Positions 25,222-36,800 of a stretch of 64,000 bases of DNA are shown in pieces. Made by a program: the position numbers and the translations under genes. The stretch comes from Pisolithus tinctorius (lineage: Eukaryota > Basidiomycota > Agaricomycetes > Boletales > Pisolithaceae): assembly GCA_024663395.1 (NCBI GenBank), contig JANFAH010000037.1, positions 558,001 through 622,000 of the forward strand, written 5' to 3'. The notes beneath the pieces are model-generated. The model was not told the DNA's origin, ran no database searches, and saw nothing but the letters and a program-made list of their open reading frames with translations. Every line of letters starts with the position of its first letter. The stretch's first letter is position 1.

Positions 25222-25356
25222 GGCTGAGGACGAAGAACGACGCGAGCGAGCAACGAAACAAACACGTCCGCAAATTTTGACTTGGGGAAACTTGTTTGGC
25301 TGTGTTTGTCTCTAGTGGCGCTACTACCAACGGTAATACAACTACGGTAATAAACG

Positions 25357-26012
25357 TTAACTGGCGTCGGGCTCGATCGCCCTCTCCTTGCCCTTCTTAG
25401 AACCCCTTTTTCGCTTGCGAACGGGGCTTGCTGAGCTTTGCCCGCTCAGCATTTCCAAGTAAAGGTCAGGCTGAGCTACCACCGAGCCACTACCCGGGGC
25501 GTGAGGGGCCTCGGAGCTCTCTGCTTCTGGTGGACGTCGTGCTTTCTCCTTGAGCTGTACTTCCTTAAAACAGACGCGCTGTTCTGTCGAACCAGCGTGG
25601 ACGAGAGAGCGTTTTGTAGAACTCTTGTCGGCTGGTCGTTTATTTTTTTGTCAAATTCCTACTGCAGGGACAAGAAACTGAATGGGTCACTCTTTTCTTC
25701 GGTGAACAAAAGCTCTGTGCCAAGAAGGCTGTCATGCCTGCCCTTGAATATAGAACCGGCAAGTTGGAGGTAGGGCGTAGGCGTGTCCAGACCCTGAAGA
25801 CGGCATCATCACCGATAACGGTCAATGATGACCTGTGTGCTTGAGTTGCGACGCACGATAAGCCTGTAAGTCGAACTGTTGGGAAGAAGAGTGGGTTCCA
25901 CTGTTCCGAGATCGAATGTCACGTATGAGACCTCTTCTTCATCCTCGTATTCTTCGTCGGGTCCAAAGGCTTCTACTTGCCTGTACCCTGGTACGAGCGA
26001 TTGAGCTGGCAT
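25357..26012 (-). CDS. TFIIIC triple-barrel subunit (tau55/TFIIIC35 type), about 180 aa
   Basis: Subunit of the RNA polymerase III factor that binds tRNA-gene B boxes. The frame from the ATG at 26012 (MPAQSLVPGYRQ) reads through an acidic stretch (EEYEDEEEVSYVTFDLG) to STYRLIGLDTPTPYLQL, which needs an intron with donor GTGCGTCG. Then comes FKGRHDSLLGTELLF and, after a 47-nt intron, HAGSTEQRVCFKEVQL. These are the core strings of the TFIIIC sub6 triple barrel. The tail is basic (RKRKRGSKKGKER). A longer upstream reading starts only at TTG. It lies 72 bp from the divergent methyltransferase gene. Family assignment rests on recalled motif patterns. Confidence 0.75.
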
Positions 26013-26083
26013 GTCGTCAAGCTTTGAAGTGTTTGGAACGCGGAGGCCAAACAAAATAATTCTAAAACACGTCTTGATAGCAA

Positions 26084-26967
26084 ATGTCCTTCCGCCCGTC
26101 GGACGTCCTCAAGAAAAACCTCAGTTCATCCTCGCGTTCATGGCTGGTACGACAGGCCCGTGATCCCTACGTAAAACAGCGTCTAGCTAGTGCAACTTCG
26201 TACCGCTCGCGTTCTGCCTTCAAGCTCTTGGAAATCGACAAGAACTGGGGTCGCTTCCTGTCACGAAACGAGATATGTGCTGTCGTCGACCTTGGCGCTG
26301 CTCCAGGCGGATGGAGCCAGGTTGTCGCTGAAAAGCTCGGCTGGATCAACCCAGCCATGTCTGACGAAGACATGGACATCGCACCCAATTTTGGTCTGAA
26401 CGAAGGCGCGCGGATCGACAAGTTTGGTTCGTGGAGCAGTACAGTCGGTAGAGGCGTCATCGTCGCTGTCGACTTGCTGTCTATAGCTCCCATCCCTGGC
26501 GTGCATACATTGCAGATGGACTTCTTATCATCCCAGGCGGCAGGTGCGGTCAAGAATGCCCTCTCAGCCCCAGAAAATCCTTCCGGGATGGCGGATATTA
26601 TCTTGTCCGATATGGCTGCCAACTTCTCTGGGAATAGAGTCCGTGATGTTGAAATGAGCCTCGATATTTGCCATTCGGTCTTCCAATTTGCAAAGGATAA
26701 TTTACACGTCGTCGCCGCTGCAAGCGCAGGGACAAAGAAGCAACGTGGAGGGACACTACTGTCAGTCTGTCGCGGTCATGTGGGCGTCGGTTGCTGATTC
26801 TTAGCAGACTCAAGCACTTCGAACATCCACTCTCGCGAGAGTTCCGCGAGAAGTATCTGGACCCTAACTTCAACTCGGTCAACTACATCAAGCCCTCAGC
26901 GAGTCGAACAGGGTCTGCAGAAGGATACTGGCTTTGTCGGGGGTGGAAAGGGTTGCAGTCACACTGA
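26084..26967 (+). CDS. MRM2: FtsJ/RrmJ-family rRNA 2'-O-methyltransferase (MRM2-like), 279 aa
   Basis: SAM-dependent ribose methyltransferase, most like the mitochondrial large-rRNA enzyme Mrm2. Exons 26084-26760 and 26805-26967 flank a 44-nt intron (GTCAGT ... CTTAG). Visible motifs: YRSRSAFKLLEID with the first catalytic Lys, the SAM loop VVDLGAAPGGWSQVV, DIILSDMAANFSG with the catalytic Asp, and LKHFEHPLSREFREKY near the end with the second Lys and Glu of the K-D-K-E set. The N-terminus (SSSSRSWLVRQARDPYV) is Ser/Arg-rich, compatible with mitochondrial import. Ends at TGA 26965-26967. Nuclear FtsJ members (Spb1, Trm7) are much longer or lack this insert. Confidence 0.88.
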
Positions 26968-27208
26968 CATTGTTTCCACTCACCAGTGCTCGCAAAACCA
27001 TTCGACCGGACAGCTACATGAACAGACATCGTTTTATATGTATGTATCATACAGAATATAATAAGCATATTTCAATGGATCATCGACATGTTAAGAGAGA
27101 AGCAGGGGAAACCAAGCGGTAAGCAACGTGATATCTTGTAGTCAAACTTGGGGAAGCCTGTGAGTATAGCGATATGCACAGGCGACTGGACCTCACATAG
27201 CGAGGCGC

Positions 27209-27741
27209 TTAAGCACCGAAACCGTAGAGCGTGCGCCCGGAGCGCTTGAGAGCGTAAACGACGTCAAGAGCAGTGACAGTTTTCCTTCACAGCAGCCGGT
27301 CAACTCCTGTACACATGACGATTCGACGATATTCTCACCTTTTGGCGTGCTCAGTGTAGGTGACGGAGTCACGAATGACCTGTGAAGTGATGAGTCGGTT
27401 CCGAAGCTTCGGAAGCTAACGGGCGTGTGACTCACGTTCTCGAGGAAAATCTTCAGGACACCACGTGTCTCCTCGTAAATAAGACCAGAGATACGCTTGA
27501 CACCACCACGACGAGCGAGACGACGGATAGCCTGGCAAGTCATGCATTAAGTGTCGGAAACGCGAAAACTCGTCAGTTGTACACATACCGGCTTAGTTAT
27601 ACCCTGGATGTTGTCACGCAGGATCTTGCGGTGGCGCTTAGCACCACCCCTGGCCCACTGGTCAATGACTGCTCGGGGGGTATTCAAGGGATGAGATGCT
27701 TACTTTCCGAGACCCTTTCCACCTTTTCCGCGTCCAGACAT
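27209..27741 (-). CDS. Histone H4, five exons, 103 aa
   Basis: Core nucleosome histone. The ATG at 27741 opens [13 protein letters not shown]; four short introns follow (after LGK, after ITKP, after FLEN and after AKR), and joined exons give the full H4 sequence to LYGFGA with TAA at 27209-27211. Conserved parts such as [14 protein letters not shown] and [16 protein letters not shown] are intact, and each intron has GT-AG ends with consistent phase. A lone H4 gene without an adjacent H3 is seen here. No frameshift. Confidence 0.97.
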
Positions 27742-27948
27742 TGGTCAATATATCGAGCTGAGGGGAAAGGAAAAAGCTAAGGTGCTGTGGTAGAGGTGTG
27801 GTGGTGGTGGTCAGGTGGCAAGAACGCGTCTTTGTTGATTGACCAGTTATATCCGGTTAATTGGATCACGTGAATACCACGCCTCCGCCCCCCCGCGCAC
27901 GAGCCAAGTCGTCATCTTCTGAGTACATTGTCTTTGCAGGTCTGACTA

Positions 27949-30248
27949 TTATACAGCTGGCTTCGACAACAGCGTATACCGGGTATTCTCAGAGAAGCTC
28001 TCTTTGTACCACTCGCACTCCAACTTCACGGCTTCCTTAATAGTTTCCTCCAGGCGGAACCCGTGCCCTTCTCCCGGGAACTTTTTGTACTTCACTCTGT
28101 CTTCTCCACCATTTTGCTGGATTTCACTGACGATCTTCTCTGACTGCTCCGGAGGAACAACCTTGTCCTCCGCACCTTGCAAGACCTTTACAATTTTACA
28201 TCAGGGGATAGGAATCAGCAATGCATATCCACACAAAACTCACCAGCAATGGCACAGTTATATTCTTGGCATAGTAGAGTGGACTCCTATCCTTGTACAC
28301 CCTTGGGATGTCATCAACCGACCCACCCAAGAGTTTGATCATATATTTGAGCTCGAACTTGTGGGTATCGCGGGCAAGCGAGAGGAGGTCGGAGATTCCG
28401 TACAACGACGTCGCAGCTTTGAAGTACTTCGTGCCCGGCGCGGATTCGAGACAGAGTGATGCGAGAGTCGTGTAACCTCCAGAAGAACCACCGCGGATGG
28501 CAACGCGTGTGCCGTCAATACGGGGATTACTTTCCGATGCAAGCAGACGAGGGGCATCGTAGCAGTCTTGGACGTCGACAATGCCCCAATTACTTGCAAG
28601 ACGCCCACTAAAAGGTATGGATGAGAACCGTCCGGCGGGATGAAATACCACCCTTACATATACTCCCGACCGTACCCCGACGAGCCGCCGTAGTTGACGT
28701 CCAACCTAACTTGGTTCAAGTACCTGCTGGGCACAGTGAAATTTATGCACTCACCACGAGTACCCACGACTGGTGAAATAAATCTTGAACAAGTTTGAGT
28801 ACCTGCGGCTCCATTGAAGTCGGACCACCATGTACGTTCACGATGCAAGGTGGTTTTTCAGTGGGGTCCGTAGGGCCAGAGTAATTTGGATTCTTGGGTC
28901 CGTAGTAGACTACGTAGAGCGGCTTCTCGTCCCGTATAGAGTGATCGGTTCCGGAAGCGGAATGTATCCCTCGTAACCCGTAAAGGAGCCACTGGCCTTC
29001 AAGACGGTATACTGTGGATCTGGTCTCCCTACAATCTGGTCGTTGAAGTCGCAGCGTATGACACCACCAGGCGCTTCACTTCTTCCTGCCGTGAACACAA
29101 ACGATGCTTCGTACACGGGTGATGGTATAGGATGAAGTCGTAAATGCCCAGCAACGGTAAACGGAAATTCACGCAGAGTAGGCTGGGACACTTCAGTGAG
29201 GTTCACAGTGTAAAGGATAGTTCTTCCATCGCGGAAGGCGACGAACGCGGCAGTGTTGCCATGATGAAGAATCGCATAAGGATAATCGCCAAGAGTCCAA
29301 GCAGGACTACCAAAGTCTTGTTTGATCGGTGAGGGAAGGACTGGTCTCGCAGCGCCCGTTGTAGTATCATACACGAACGGGTTTTGGAAGCCCGACTCGT
29401 CAGACGTGAACACCAGTGTAGTATCGTTGGCAAAACAAGGGTAAGATACGGAGATCTTGAGGAATTTGCCCCGCGACCTTCTTTTGTTCAATAACAATAT
29501 GGTGTCTGGTTGGGTGATCACATCGGCGACGTAGATCAAGGAGCCCTCCCAAGGCATGTCGGGATGATACCATTCTTGCCAGGCAATCTTGGTACCGGAT
29601 GGATTGAAAACAGGGGACGAATAGAAATCAGCCCCCCCGACAAGCGGAAAGATGGCCTTCCGCGTGGTATTAATGACACAAAGGGTGTTGACGACGGTCT
29701 GTGGAGTATCCACGGTGTGATCCTCAAGGATAGATACGAGAAGATGTTGCTTCTCCGGGTGCGCTGCGAAATTGGCATATCTATAGATGGGATCATCTGC
29801 GGGGTGTGTCCTTCAACTTGCAAAACAACGGGATGATACCTGCGGAAACCTACCAGGAGAGACAGGTTCCGCGGCCTGCCCTTCGATGATCTTGTAGACT
29901 CTGTTATCGGCGAAGTTCGAAAAGTAGATTACCCCTCCGTACGCTATCGCGGCGGCGCCACCGTATTCCTGCACACCGGTGCGGGCACTCAGGGGGGAAG
30001 GAATGACATCGTTATCGGTCGCTGTGTTCACGATGACATAGCGACCTTGATCGGCTGCGCGCCTTTCGATGTGATATACCGCCGAAGTAAGAGGATCGAC
30101 AAAGACATCGTCGAAAGGAATGCTCTGTGTGGAGATCAATATCAACCAGTGGTGTGTCCAGATGCGAGGGAACTCGACATACGCCCTGCACGAGAAGTTC
30201 GGGGGTGATATCCGACTCCCACCTTCCGTATGGTGCGGTTGCTGACAT
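27949..30248 (-). CDS. S9-family peptidase (acylaminoacyl/dipeptidyl peptidase type), two suspected frameshifts
   Basis: Predicted cytosolic serine peptidase with an N-terminal beta-propeller and C-terminal alpha/beta hydrolase domain (S9, prolyl oligopeptidase superfamily). Start ATG 30248 (MSATAPYGRWESDITPE). The catalytic elements are the nucleophile elbow RGGSSGGYT, the Asp loop QGAEDKVVPPEQ and GEGHGF with the His. At least six exons are needed. Two places (near 28933 and 28789) require loss of one base to keep the family frame (DEKPLYVVYY, then FKIYFTSRG). No signal peptide. It is homologous to the pair at 47-53 kb but more diverged. Divergent from F-box pseudogene B' across the conserved element. 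Substrate unknown. Confidence 0.8.
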
Positions 30249-30504
30249 GACGGTGGAAAGACTTAGGCTCGGGTTGACAGTTCGAGGGTACTACTAGATC
30301 CTCCCCAACCCCCTTTCACGCTTATAAGCAGTCAGATAGTCCATCAGACCGCTCGTTCCCACAAGTTGATGGACCATTTTATCAGAGAGGGGTCATCCAT
30401 CAACCCGTTTGTATTGGCGATTTGACATGCGCAGGTCTACATTGGGGTGGGGCGCAACTTGGGGCTTCAAGCTTCAGATTTCTATCATGGAAACTGTTCC
30501 ATCA

Positions 30505-30745
30505 TTCGAAGATATAATCTGTCACGGAACGCACCGATGCGGTCGGAGCCGCGCAGTTCCGTCTCTGGAGCAACTACAACTGCAGATTTCAAAATAGGTG
30601 CTAACGCCATAGGTAGAAGAAGCCAACCGTTCCATCTGACAACTTCTCCGGGCGCAAAGTGACATCCAACTGCGGTTGGCACTCGATCAGCGGACCACCT
30701 ATCGATAGGACAGGTTACCTGGAGATTGCCCAGGATCAGTTAGGT
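30505..30745 (+). promoter_or_regulatory. Conserved intergenic element, copy between S9 gene and F-box B'
   Basis: Order of blocks: GAAGATATAATCTGTCACGG, ATGCGGT, CTCTGGAGCAACTACAACTG, GATTTCAAAATAGG, CCATAGGTAGAAGAAGCC, CGCAAAGTGACAT, CTATCGATAGGACAGGTTAC, CTGGAGAT, CCAGGA. The same blocks in the same order occur at 33250-33485. Differences are scattered substitutions and small gaps. Confidence 0.55.
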
Positions 30746-31124
30746 CTACGAAAACAAACACACATGATTGCACGTCGATACCGGAAGACGGGTATGCTTG
30801 ACGCACGTTGACTGTGGACTCAGCTGAGTAGTGGTCGGACACCAGTCCGAGTCGGAGTTCTGTCATCGGAAGGGCATGAAGAGGACGTAAACTGAATTCA
30901 AGGTGAGAAATTCGCCAACATTGAGCGACCGTATAATGCTTGAGGTTGTCAGGTATCCCAACTCCCCAAACTCTCAGGTCTCAACTCTGGACTCGTCTAA
31001 ACGTACATCTAACCGACAGAAATCAATGGTAACCTTTTTTTTTTCAAGGTTACTCAATTCTTCATAGTTGAAAGTTGAAACTTGTGTATGGCAGTACTGA
31101 CACGCCTCTCGCAGAGCCATCGAC

Positions 31125-32630
31125 ACGGACGAACTTGCTGTAGCACGAGGTGAGTTGGCTCGCCTAGGGAACAGTGAGTGAAACCTTGTCGAATAACTAT
31201 CGGGCGTCCGTGCGGCAGCAGCAGTACAGAGGAAGAGGATTGACAAACTGATCCGAACAAGACTACCGCCTATCCAGCGTCTCCCTGGGGAGCTAGTCTC
31301 GTCGATTCTTCACCTTGTTGTTGATGGACCCAACCCTTCACGAAAGGAGGATCCTGACACATGTATCGCGGTGCTGGAGGGACGTGATTCTGGACCAGCC
31401 AAGTTTCCGGGCCACGATAGGAATTGTTAGCTGGGCTAGGTCGCTTAAGACAAGCGCTTAAAGAAAAGTCGCGGCGCACACGCGCACCACTCGATATCAC
31501 AGTTCATTTTTCACTTTCCGATCCCGATGATATCGTTAGGTCTGGACCTCATCATTCCTTGTGCAAACCGCTGGCGTAGTCCTTCTGTCTTGCACCGAGT
31601 TGGATATCACAGTCTAATTGGACCTTATTGCGCTGTCAAGTTTCTTTCTTGGAGTCGACCTGAGGATGGATGCCCTTCCTACCTTTCTCTCCCTAACAAA
31701 CGTCCCCGTTCTAGAGCATTTGGAATTCAGAAACTATCGTCATGATCTGCTGTCAGCGCCTGGTACGTTTTATAGTTGGACTCGATGGCTCTGATACCAT
31801 GTCAGTTTCCACAATTCTGCGGGCACATCATTTTCAATGCAGATTCCGGTTCTCACACTGGTCACATTATCGCTTGCCTGTACTACACCATTGTGGTTAC
31901 ATACTCCAACCAAACAGTTTTCACTTCCCTGTTCTCGAGACATTGACAATCGACATCATGAACACAAGTGATTTCTTCAAAGCAGTTGTAACCCCGAAGC
32001 TCAGATCTCTCGACTGTACTGTTAGCTTGGAAGATCTGCTTTCTACCCTCTTCAGCACCCTTGAGGGAAAGTTCAGTAGTGTCGAGCAGGTCTCTTTCAT
32101 AATAGGGTCCGGTGGTCTGGATGCTCTAGCTGTGTGCAAAATGCTCCCAAATGTATGCCACGCAGAATTTTATTCGAAACATTCCCCGTCCTTTTTCGAC
32201 CTCTACGAAGACACCGAAACATATCAGTCGCCCAGGAAAGTCTTGAAAGTGTGGCATTCCGTGGCATGGGCTCCAATAGGTGGGTGGAACCACCTATTCG
32301 AGAAATCAATTCCGTGGTGGGATGGCTTGAGGATCGACAGGGCCAACAGCTACCACGTGTCTGCATCGAAGGGATCGTTGTCGAGGGGGAAGAGACATCA
32401 CATCGCTTCACATGCTATATGAAATATTGTGATGTGGAGTTGAAGGACACCCACTTGTCATTCGATTCAGAACTTAATTAAAAATCTGCTGGTTCTCGTC
32501 TGCAGCTCGTGAGTGGTTCCCCCAACAGCGCTCTTGATTTCCTCACCTCATAAATGCAGTGAATGCCATTATTCACCACTGGTCTCATGGATGACATAGG
32601 TGTCCTAACAGGGGCACCGCAGAATCAGGA
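31125..32630 (+). pseudogene. F-box pseudogene B' of the MDELxxAR family
   Basis: The family start is ACG (31125-31127) instead of ATG, and a TGA stop follows after about 18 codons (AGT GAG TGA). Family sequence then continues in shifting frames: F-box strings around 31210-31400, a piece of exon 2 in frame from 31742 to 32422 (NSFHFPVLETLTIDI), and an end resembling F-box B near 32630. Start loss, nonsense codons and frame changes all support a dead copy. Confidence 0.85.
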
Positions 32631-32869
32631 TAGTCATCTTACAGGTGGTAGTATGCGTGCAACCACTTTGTATTATATTTGCTCCAGTTGATCATCCAAT
32701 TCCTCCTTTGCCTGTGGTGTACTCGCAACTCTCGAATGCCATTACTTCATACCAGGTTTGGGAGATCCACGCTTTATTGTCGAGATATAGTCGGTCCATC
32801 AGTCGCCAATATTGTTGTTACGACATGTCGAATCGAAAACAAGAGACTCACTTCCATTGCCAGCAATTT

Positions 32870-33010
32870 CATCGACCCCCGAGAACGGACACGGGTTGCC
32901 CCGGGCGCACTGCGAAATTGACATCCCTGAAGTCGTGATTATCTACGGTATGTGCTGCGACATGCAAAATGCGGATACGGTACCTGCGGAAACCTACGAA
33001 GAAAGACGGC
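32870..33010 (-). pseudogene. Short S9 peptidase relic
   Basis: In reverse complement the segment has TAGGTTTCCGCAGGTACC, a degraded intron, and GTTGCCCCGGGCGCACTGCG-like sequence matching the start of the relic at 18405. It is the mirror copy of that relic but ends after about 140 bp. It keeps the orientation away from F-box A'. Confidence 0.6.
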
Positions 33011-33249
33011 CATCAGATTAGATTACAGTTCCTAGGCGTCAGTGTATTCCTGCATGCCAGCCCAAACCACCTTGAATACTTGTAAGCATCCGGGCAATCC
33101 TCCCAGACCACTCGTTCCCACTATCAATCCGTCGTGCCGGTGGTATTACATGCTTCATTAACGCAAGTGCCCACGGGACTAGAGACAAACCCTACGATCA
33201 TTGGGGCACGACCTGGAGTTTCAAATTCCTTTGAAAGTGGGTATCATTC

Positions 33250-33485
33250 TTTTGAAGATATGATCTGTCATGGAGCCCACTCCTGGAAGGATGCGGTTCC
33301 AACTCCGGAGCAATTGTGACGTCGGATTTCAAACAGGTGCGAACCCCATAGTAGACGGAAGAAGCAGGCCAATTTTCTGGAACCGCCAACCAACAACTTT
33401 TCCAAGCACAAAGTGACATGTGAGCGGACCTTATCGATAGGGGCAGGCAAGTTACCTGGAGATTATATTATCCAGGACCAGCTGT
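33250..33485 (+). promoter_or_regulatory. Conserved intergenic element, copy upstream of F-box A'
   Basis: Blocks GAAGATATGATCTGTCATGG, GGATGCGGTTCCAACTCCGG, GACGTCGGATTTCAAACAGG, GAAGAAGCAGGCCAATTTTC, CAAAGTGACATGTGAGCGG and TTACCTGGAGAT are in the same order as at 30505. The copy at 17935 is its near-exact reverse complement. Confidence 0.55.
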
Positions 33486-33967
33486 GTAGCGTTATGTTCA
33501 AGTTATGCACGTATACTTTTAACACATACTCATCTGCTGATTGCAATGCTTTCACGGAGAGACAAGGGTAAGGTAAACCTGGCTCACGTCGACTGTGGGT
33601 GGAGAGCCGTATAACAATGCTCGGACAACCGTTGCATAAATCAAGCAACCCAGCTCACGAAGAACCCCATATCGAGGCGACGTCATCAGAGTTGGGCGGC
33701 TCACCGCCACCGAATTCAATCGGTAAGGAGGCTAGACCAGCGAAGGTCGAAGTCGGATGCCAGTTCATCGAAGAGCAAGTAAGAAGACGTAACCCGTCCC
33801 TAACCTTCAGCTCTTAACTCTTGGACTCGTTCAAACGTACTTCTACCTGAAATTCTACGCGTTCTGACAATCGTTTTCAAAGGGACTAAACTCCGGTAAT
33901 TCTTCATAGGTGAACGTTGAACCCTCAGAATCATTCTTACTGACACCGATCTCATAGAGCCATCGAC

Positions 33968-35538
33968 ATGGACGAACTTGTTGCAGCGCGAGTTGAATTG
34001 GTCCGGCTAGAGGAAAATGAGCGAAACCTCGTCAAACAGCTATCGGACGTCCGTACGGCGGCAGCGATGCAGAGGAAGAGAATCGACGAACTGATCCGAA
34101 CAAGACCACCACCCATCCAGTGTCTCCCTGTGGAGCTGCTCTCCTCAATCCTTCTCCTTGCTCTCCGTGGAACCAATCCTTCAGAAAAAGTTACCCTGTC
34201 GCTTGTATCGCAGCGTTGGAGGGATGTAATTCTGGACCGTCCGAGCTTCTGGTCTGCGATAGAGATTGTAAACTCGAGGAAGTTAAGCCCCGCCGTGAGG
34301 CTGCACCTGAAGAAAAGTCGTGGGGCACCGCTCGATATCGCCATTCGAGTTGAGTCGTCCAAGCATCACAGTAGTCTTCGTGAAGGTCTGGACCTCCTCA
34401 TTCCTTGTGCTGACCGCTGGCATACCCTTTACATCTATTCGTGTTCTTTGGTGTCCATTCCGCAGTTTATTTTGGACCGTATAGGTGCTGCCAAGTTTCC
34501 ATCCTTAAAACGTATTGAACTCGACTGGGGCCACGATGCCTTTCCTACTTTCCTTTCTGCGACGAATGTCCCTGTTCTAGAGCATCTGGAACTTGGGTAT
34601 CTCATGGTCCCCGTTCGTGGTAGTCGCAGTCCGCACCGCTCAGTGCCTGGTATGTCTTACAGTCAGACTCAATGCTCCTGAACCACATAGTTTCAAAAAA
34701 TTTCACAGGCATGTCATTTTCAACGCATATTCCGGTTCTCACACTGGTCACATTAACGCTTTGGGGTCATACGCCGCCGTGGTCACTCCAACCAAACAGC
34801 CTTCACTTCCCTGTTCTTGAGACATTGAAAATCTTCCTCGCGAGCACAATTGAATTCTTCAAAGCAGTTGTAACCCCGAAGCTCATATCTCTCGACTATA
34901 CCGTTAGCTTGGAAGATCTGCTTTCTACCCTCTTCGGCAGCCTTGAGGGGAAGTTCAGTAGCGTTAAGCGGGTCTCTATACATTCTAGCGGTTTGGATGC
35001 TTCCAGTGCTCTGGCTCTCTGCAGAGTGTTCCCAAATGTATGCCACGCGGAATTTTATTCGAAATATCTCCCACACGCCTTTTTCGACCCCTGTGAAGGC
35101 ACCTATGCGTTTCGATCTCCTGTAGATTACTGGAAAAGCCTTGAAAGCGTGGCATTCCGTGACATGGACCCCAGGATATGGCTGGAACCACTCATTCGAG
35201 AAAACAACGCCTTCGTCCGATGGCTCGTGGAACGACAGCACCAACGGCCACTACGCGTCCGTATCGAAGGCGTCTATGCCGAGGAGGAAGACGTCCCATT
35301 ATTTTGCATACTGTACGAAATACTGCGAGAATATTGTGTCGTGGAGCTAGAAGACGTCGCCTTGCGCCATAAATCGGAGCTTTCAAAATCAGCAGGTTCC
35401 CGTCTGCAGCTCGTGAGTGGTTCTCCTTCCAGCATTGTTCATTTCCTTAACTCGGGAATGCAGTCCGTGCGGACGTTCACCTCTGGTCTCGTGGACGACA
35501 TAGGTGCTGTAGTAGGGAAGTGGCCGTCTCACGAGTAA
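33968..35538 (+). CDS. F-box protein A' of the MDELxxAR family, 503 aa
   Basis: Exons 33968-34649 and 34709-35538 with a phase-1 intron at the family position. Near-identical to F-box A at 15833-17409 over the coiled coil (ELVRLEENERNLVKQL) and the Leu-rich half. Just behind the F-box it differs: where A reads SQKEILARVSRHWRD, A' reads SEKVTLSLVSQRWRD. Both remain fully open. The product is expected to link a substrate to SKP1-CUL1; the substrate is unknown. Confidence 0.85.
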
Positions 35539-36189
35539 AAGCATGCGTGCAATAAGTTTGTATTCATTTACCTCATTGCTAGCCTCTGATTGCAGCGTGC
35601 TTGCAATTCCTTAGTACAACCTCTTACTGGTTCGCGGTAGTTTTCTGGAGATCCACTCTTCTTTGACACATTCCAGCTGGCCCACCGGTTACCAAGGTTG
35701 TCGTTATGCCACTGAACAGGAAAAAAAACCATTGCTTTCTACACAACTTCAAGGACATACCGTCGTCAGGTGTAGGTGGGGAACCGCCCAAGTGTACACC
35801 TACCTTCAAGATGTGAGAATCAAGGTTCACGGCATTGGCGACAAAACCATTCACCGAAAAAGGGTCGGTGTCCATCTCTTGCAACAAGTTATCCTCCCTG
35901 AGAACCTAGAACGTGGCGCAGTTGTGAATCTTGACCTCGGTTTGTGATTCTCATCACGTGTCGTAGTACTGTCAGTTCAACTGTCTGTTTCCTCCGCTTG
36001 GTGCTCTGGAGTGCTCGCTCAGCAGGAGTGTTATCTTCCGGAGATGGATTCAGCACGGGCATGTATATCCTGCGATACACAAGAGTGTCGACAATCATAA
36101 GAATACCATGGATTAGAAACACGAAGCACAGAAGACGGGTACAGTTAGAAGTAGTGGAATTGCGAGAGAACGTCATGATACCTTAGCTT

Positions 36190-36800
36190 CACAGATGAAG
36201 GCTAGCCCTCCCGAGGCATGTCGGGAGGAAACTATTCACGTCAGGCATAGGCAACATTGGTGCCGGATAGATTGGAGACTAGGGAAGAATAGAAATCAGC
36301 TCCTTGAACGAGCAGCGAAACGGTTTCTTCGGGGCATTAATGACACACCGTGGTGACGGCGGTCTGCGGGGTATCCACGTTGTGATCCTCAACGATAGAC
36401 ATGAGAACTTGGTGGAGTTTCCCGAGGTGCACTGCAGAGTTGGTTGGGGTTATCTGTAGTACGTGATTCAACATGCAAAACACGGGGCGCATACCTGTCT
36501 GTGCAGACGCCCAGCGGGGAAGCAATGACATCAGCATCGGTCGCCGTTCACGATCACATAGAGACCGTGATCGGCTACGCGTCTTGGACGTGATATACAT
36601 ACCATCAAAGAAAGAGAATCGTCGATGGGGATCTTCTGTGTAGAAATTGGTATCATTCAGTGGTCTGCGTGTTCGATGTACTACTCGTCATATGCTTGAG
36701 AGTCTGCACGAGGAAGTAGGGAGTGATCGCAGGCTCCCACTTTCTGCACGATGCAGTTTGTCTGTCAGATGTGAAGGTGGAAAGACTGAAATTCAAATAT
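36190..36800 (-). pseudogene. S9 peptidase relic
   Basis: Minus-strand sequence matches the N-terminal half of the S9 gene at 27949-30248: SIVEDHNVDTPQTAVTTVC corresponds to SILEDHTVDTPQTVVNTLC, and CCTCCCGAGGCATGTCGGGA near 36210 matches the PDMPW region. Frames are broken and the catalytic half is absent. It precedes F-box D in the same divergent arrangement as the other modules. Confidence 0.7.

Larger units (their letters stand above)
31125..35538 (+). repeat. Right arm of the large inverted segmental duplication
   Basis: Plus-strand order F-box B', spacer, F-box A' is the mirror of 15833-21020. From the F-box A' stop to the spacer frame at 33134 is about 2.40 kb, against about 2.44 kb in the left arm. 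Coding and spacer sequences both match. The central unduplicated part (about 21-31 kb) holds septin, TFIIIC subunit, MRM2, H4 and the S9 gene. Confidence 0.8.

Noticed and set aside
26167..26622. Minus-strand frame of 151 codons
   Set aside because: Lies entirely inside the MRM2-like exon 1 on the other strand and lacks features.
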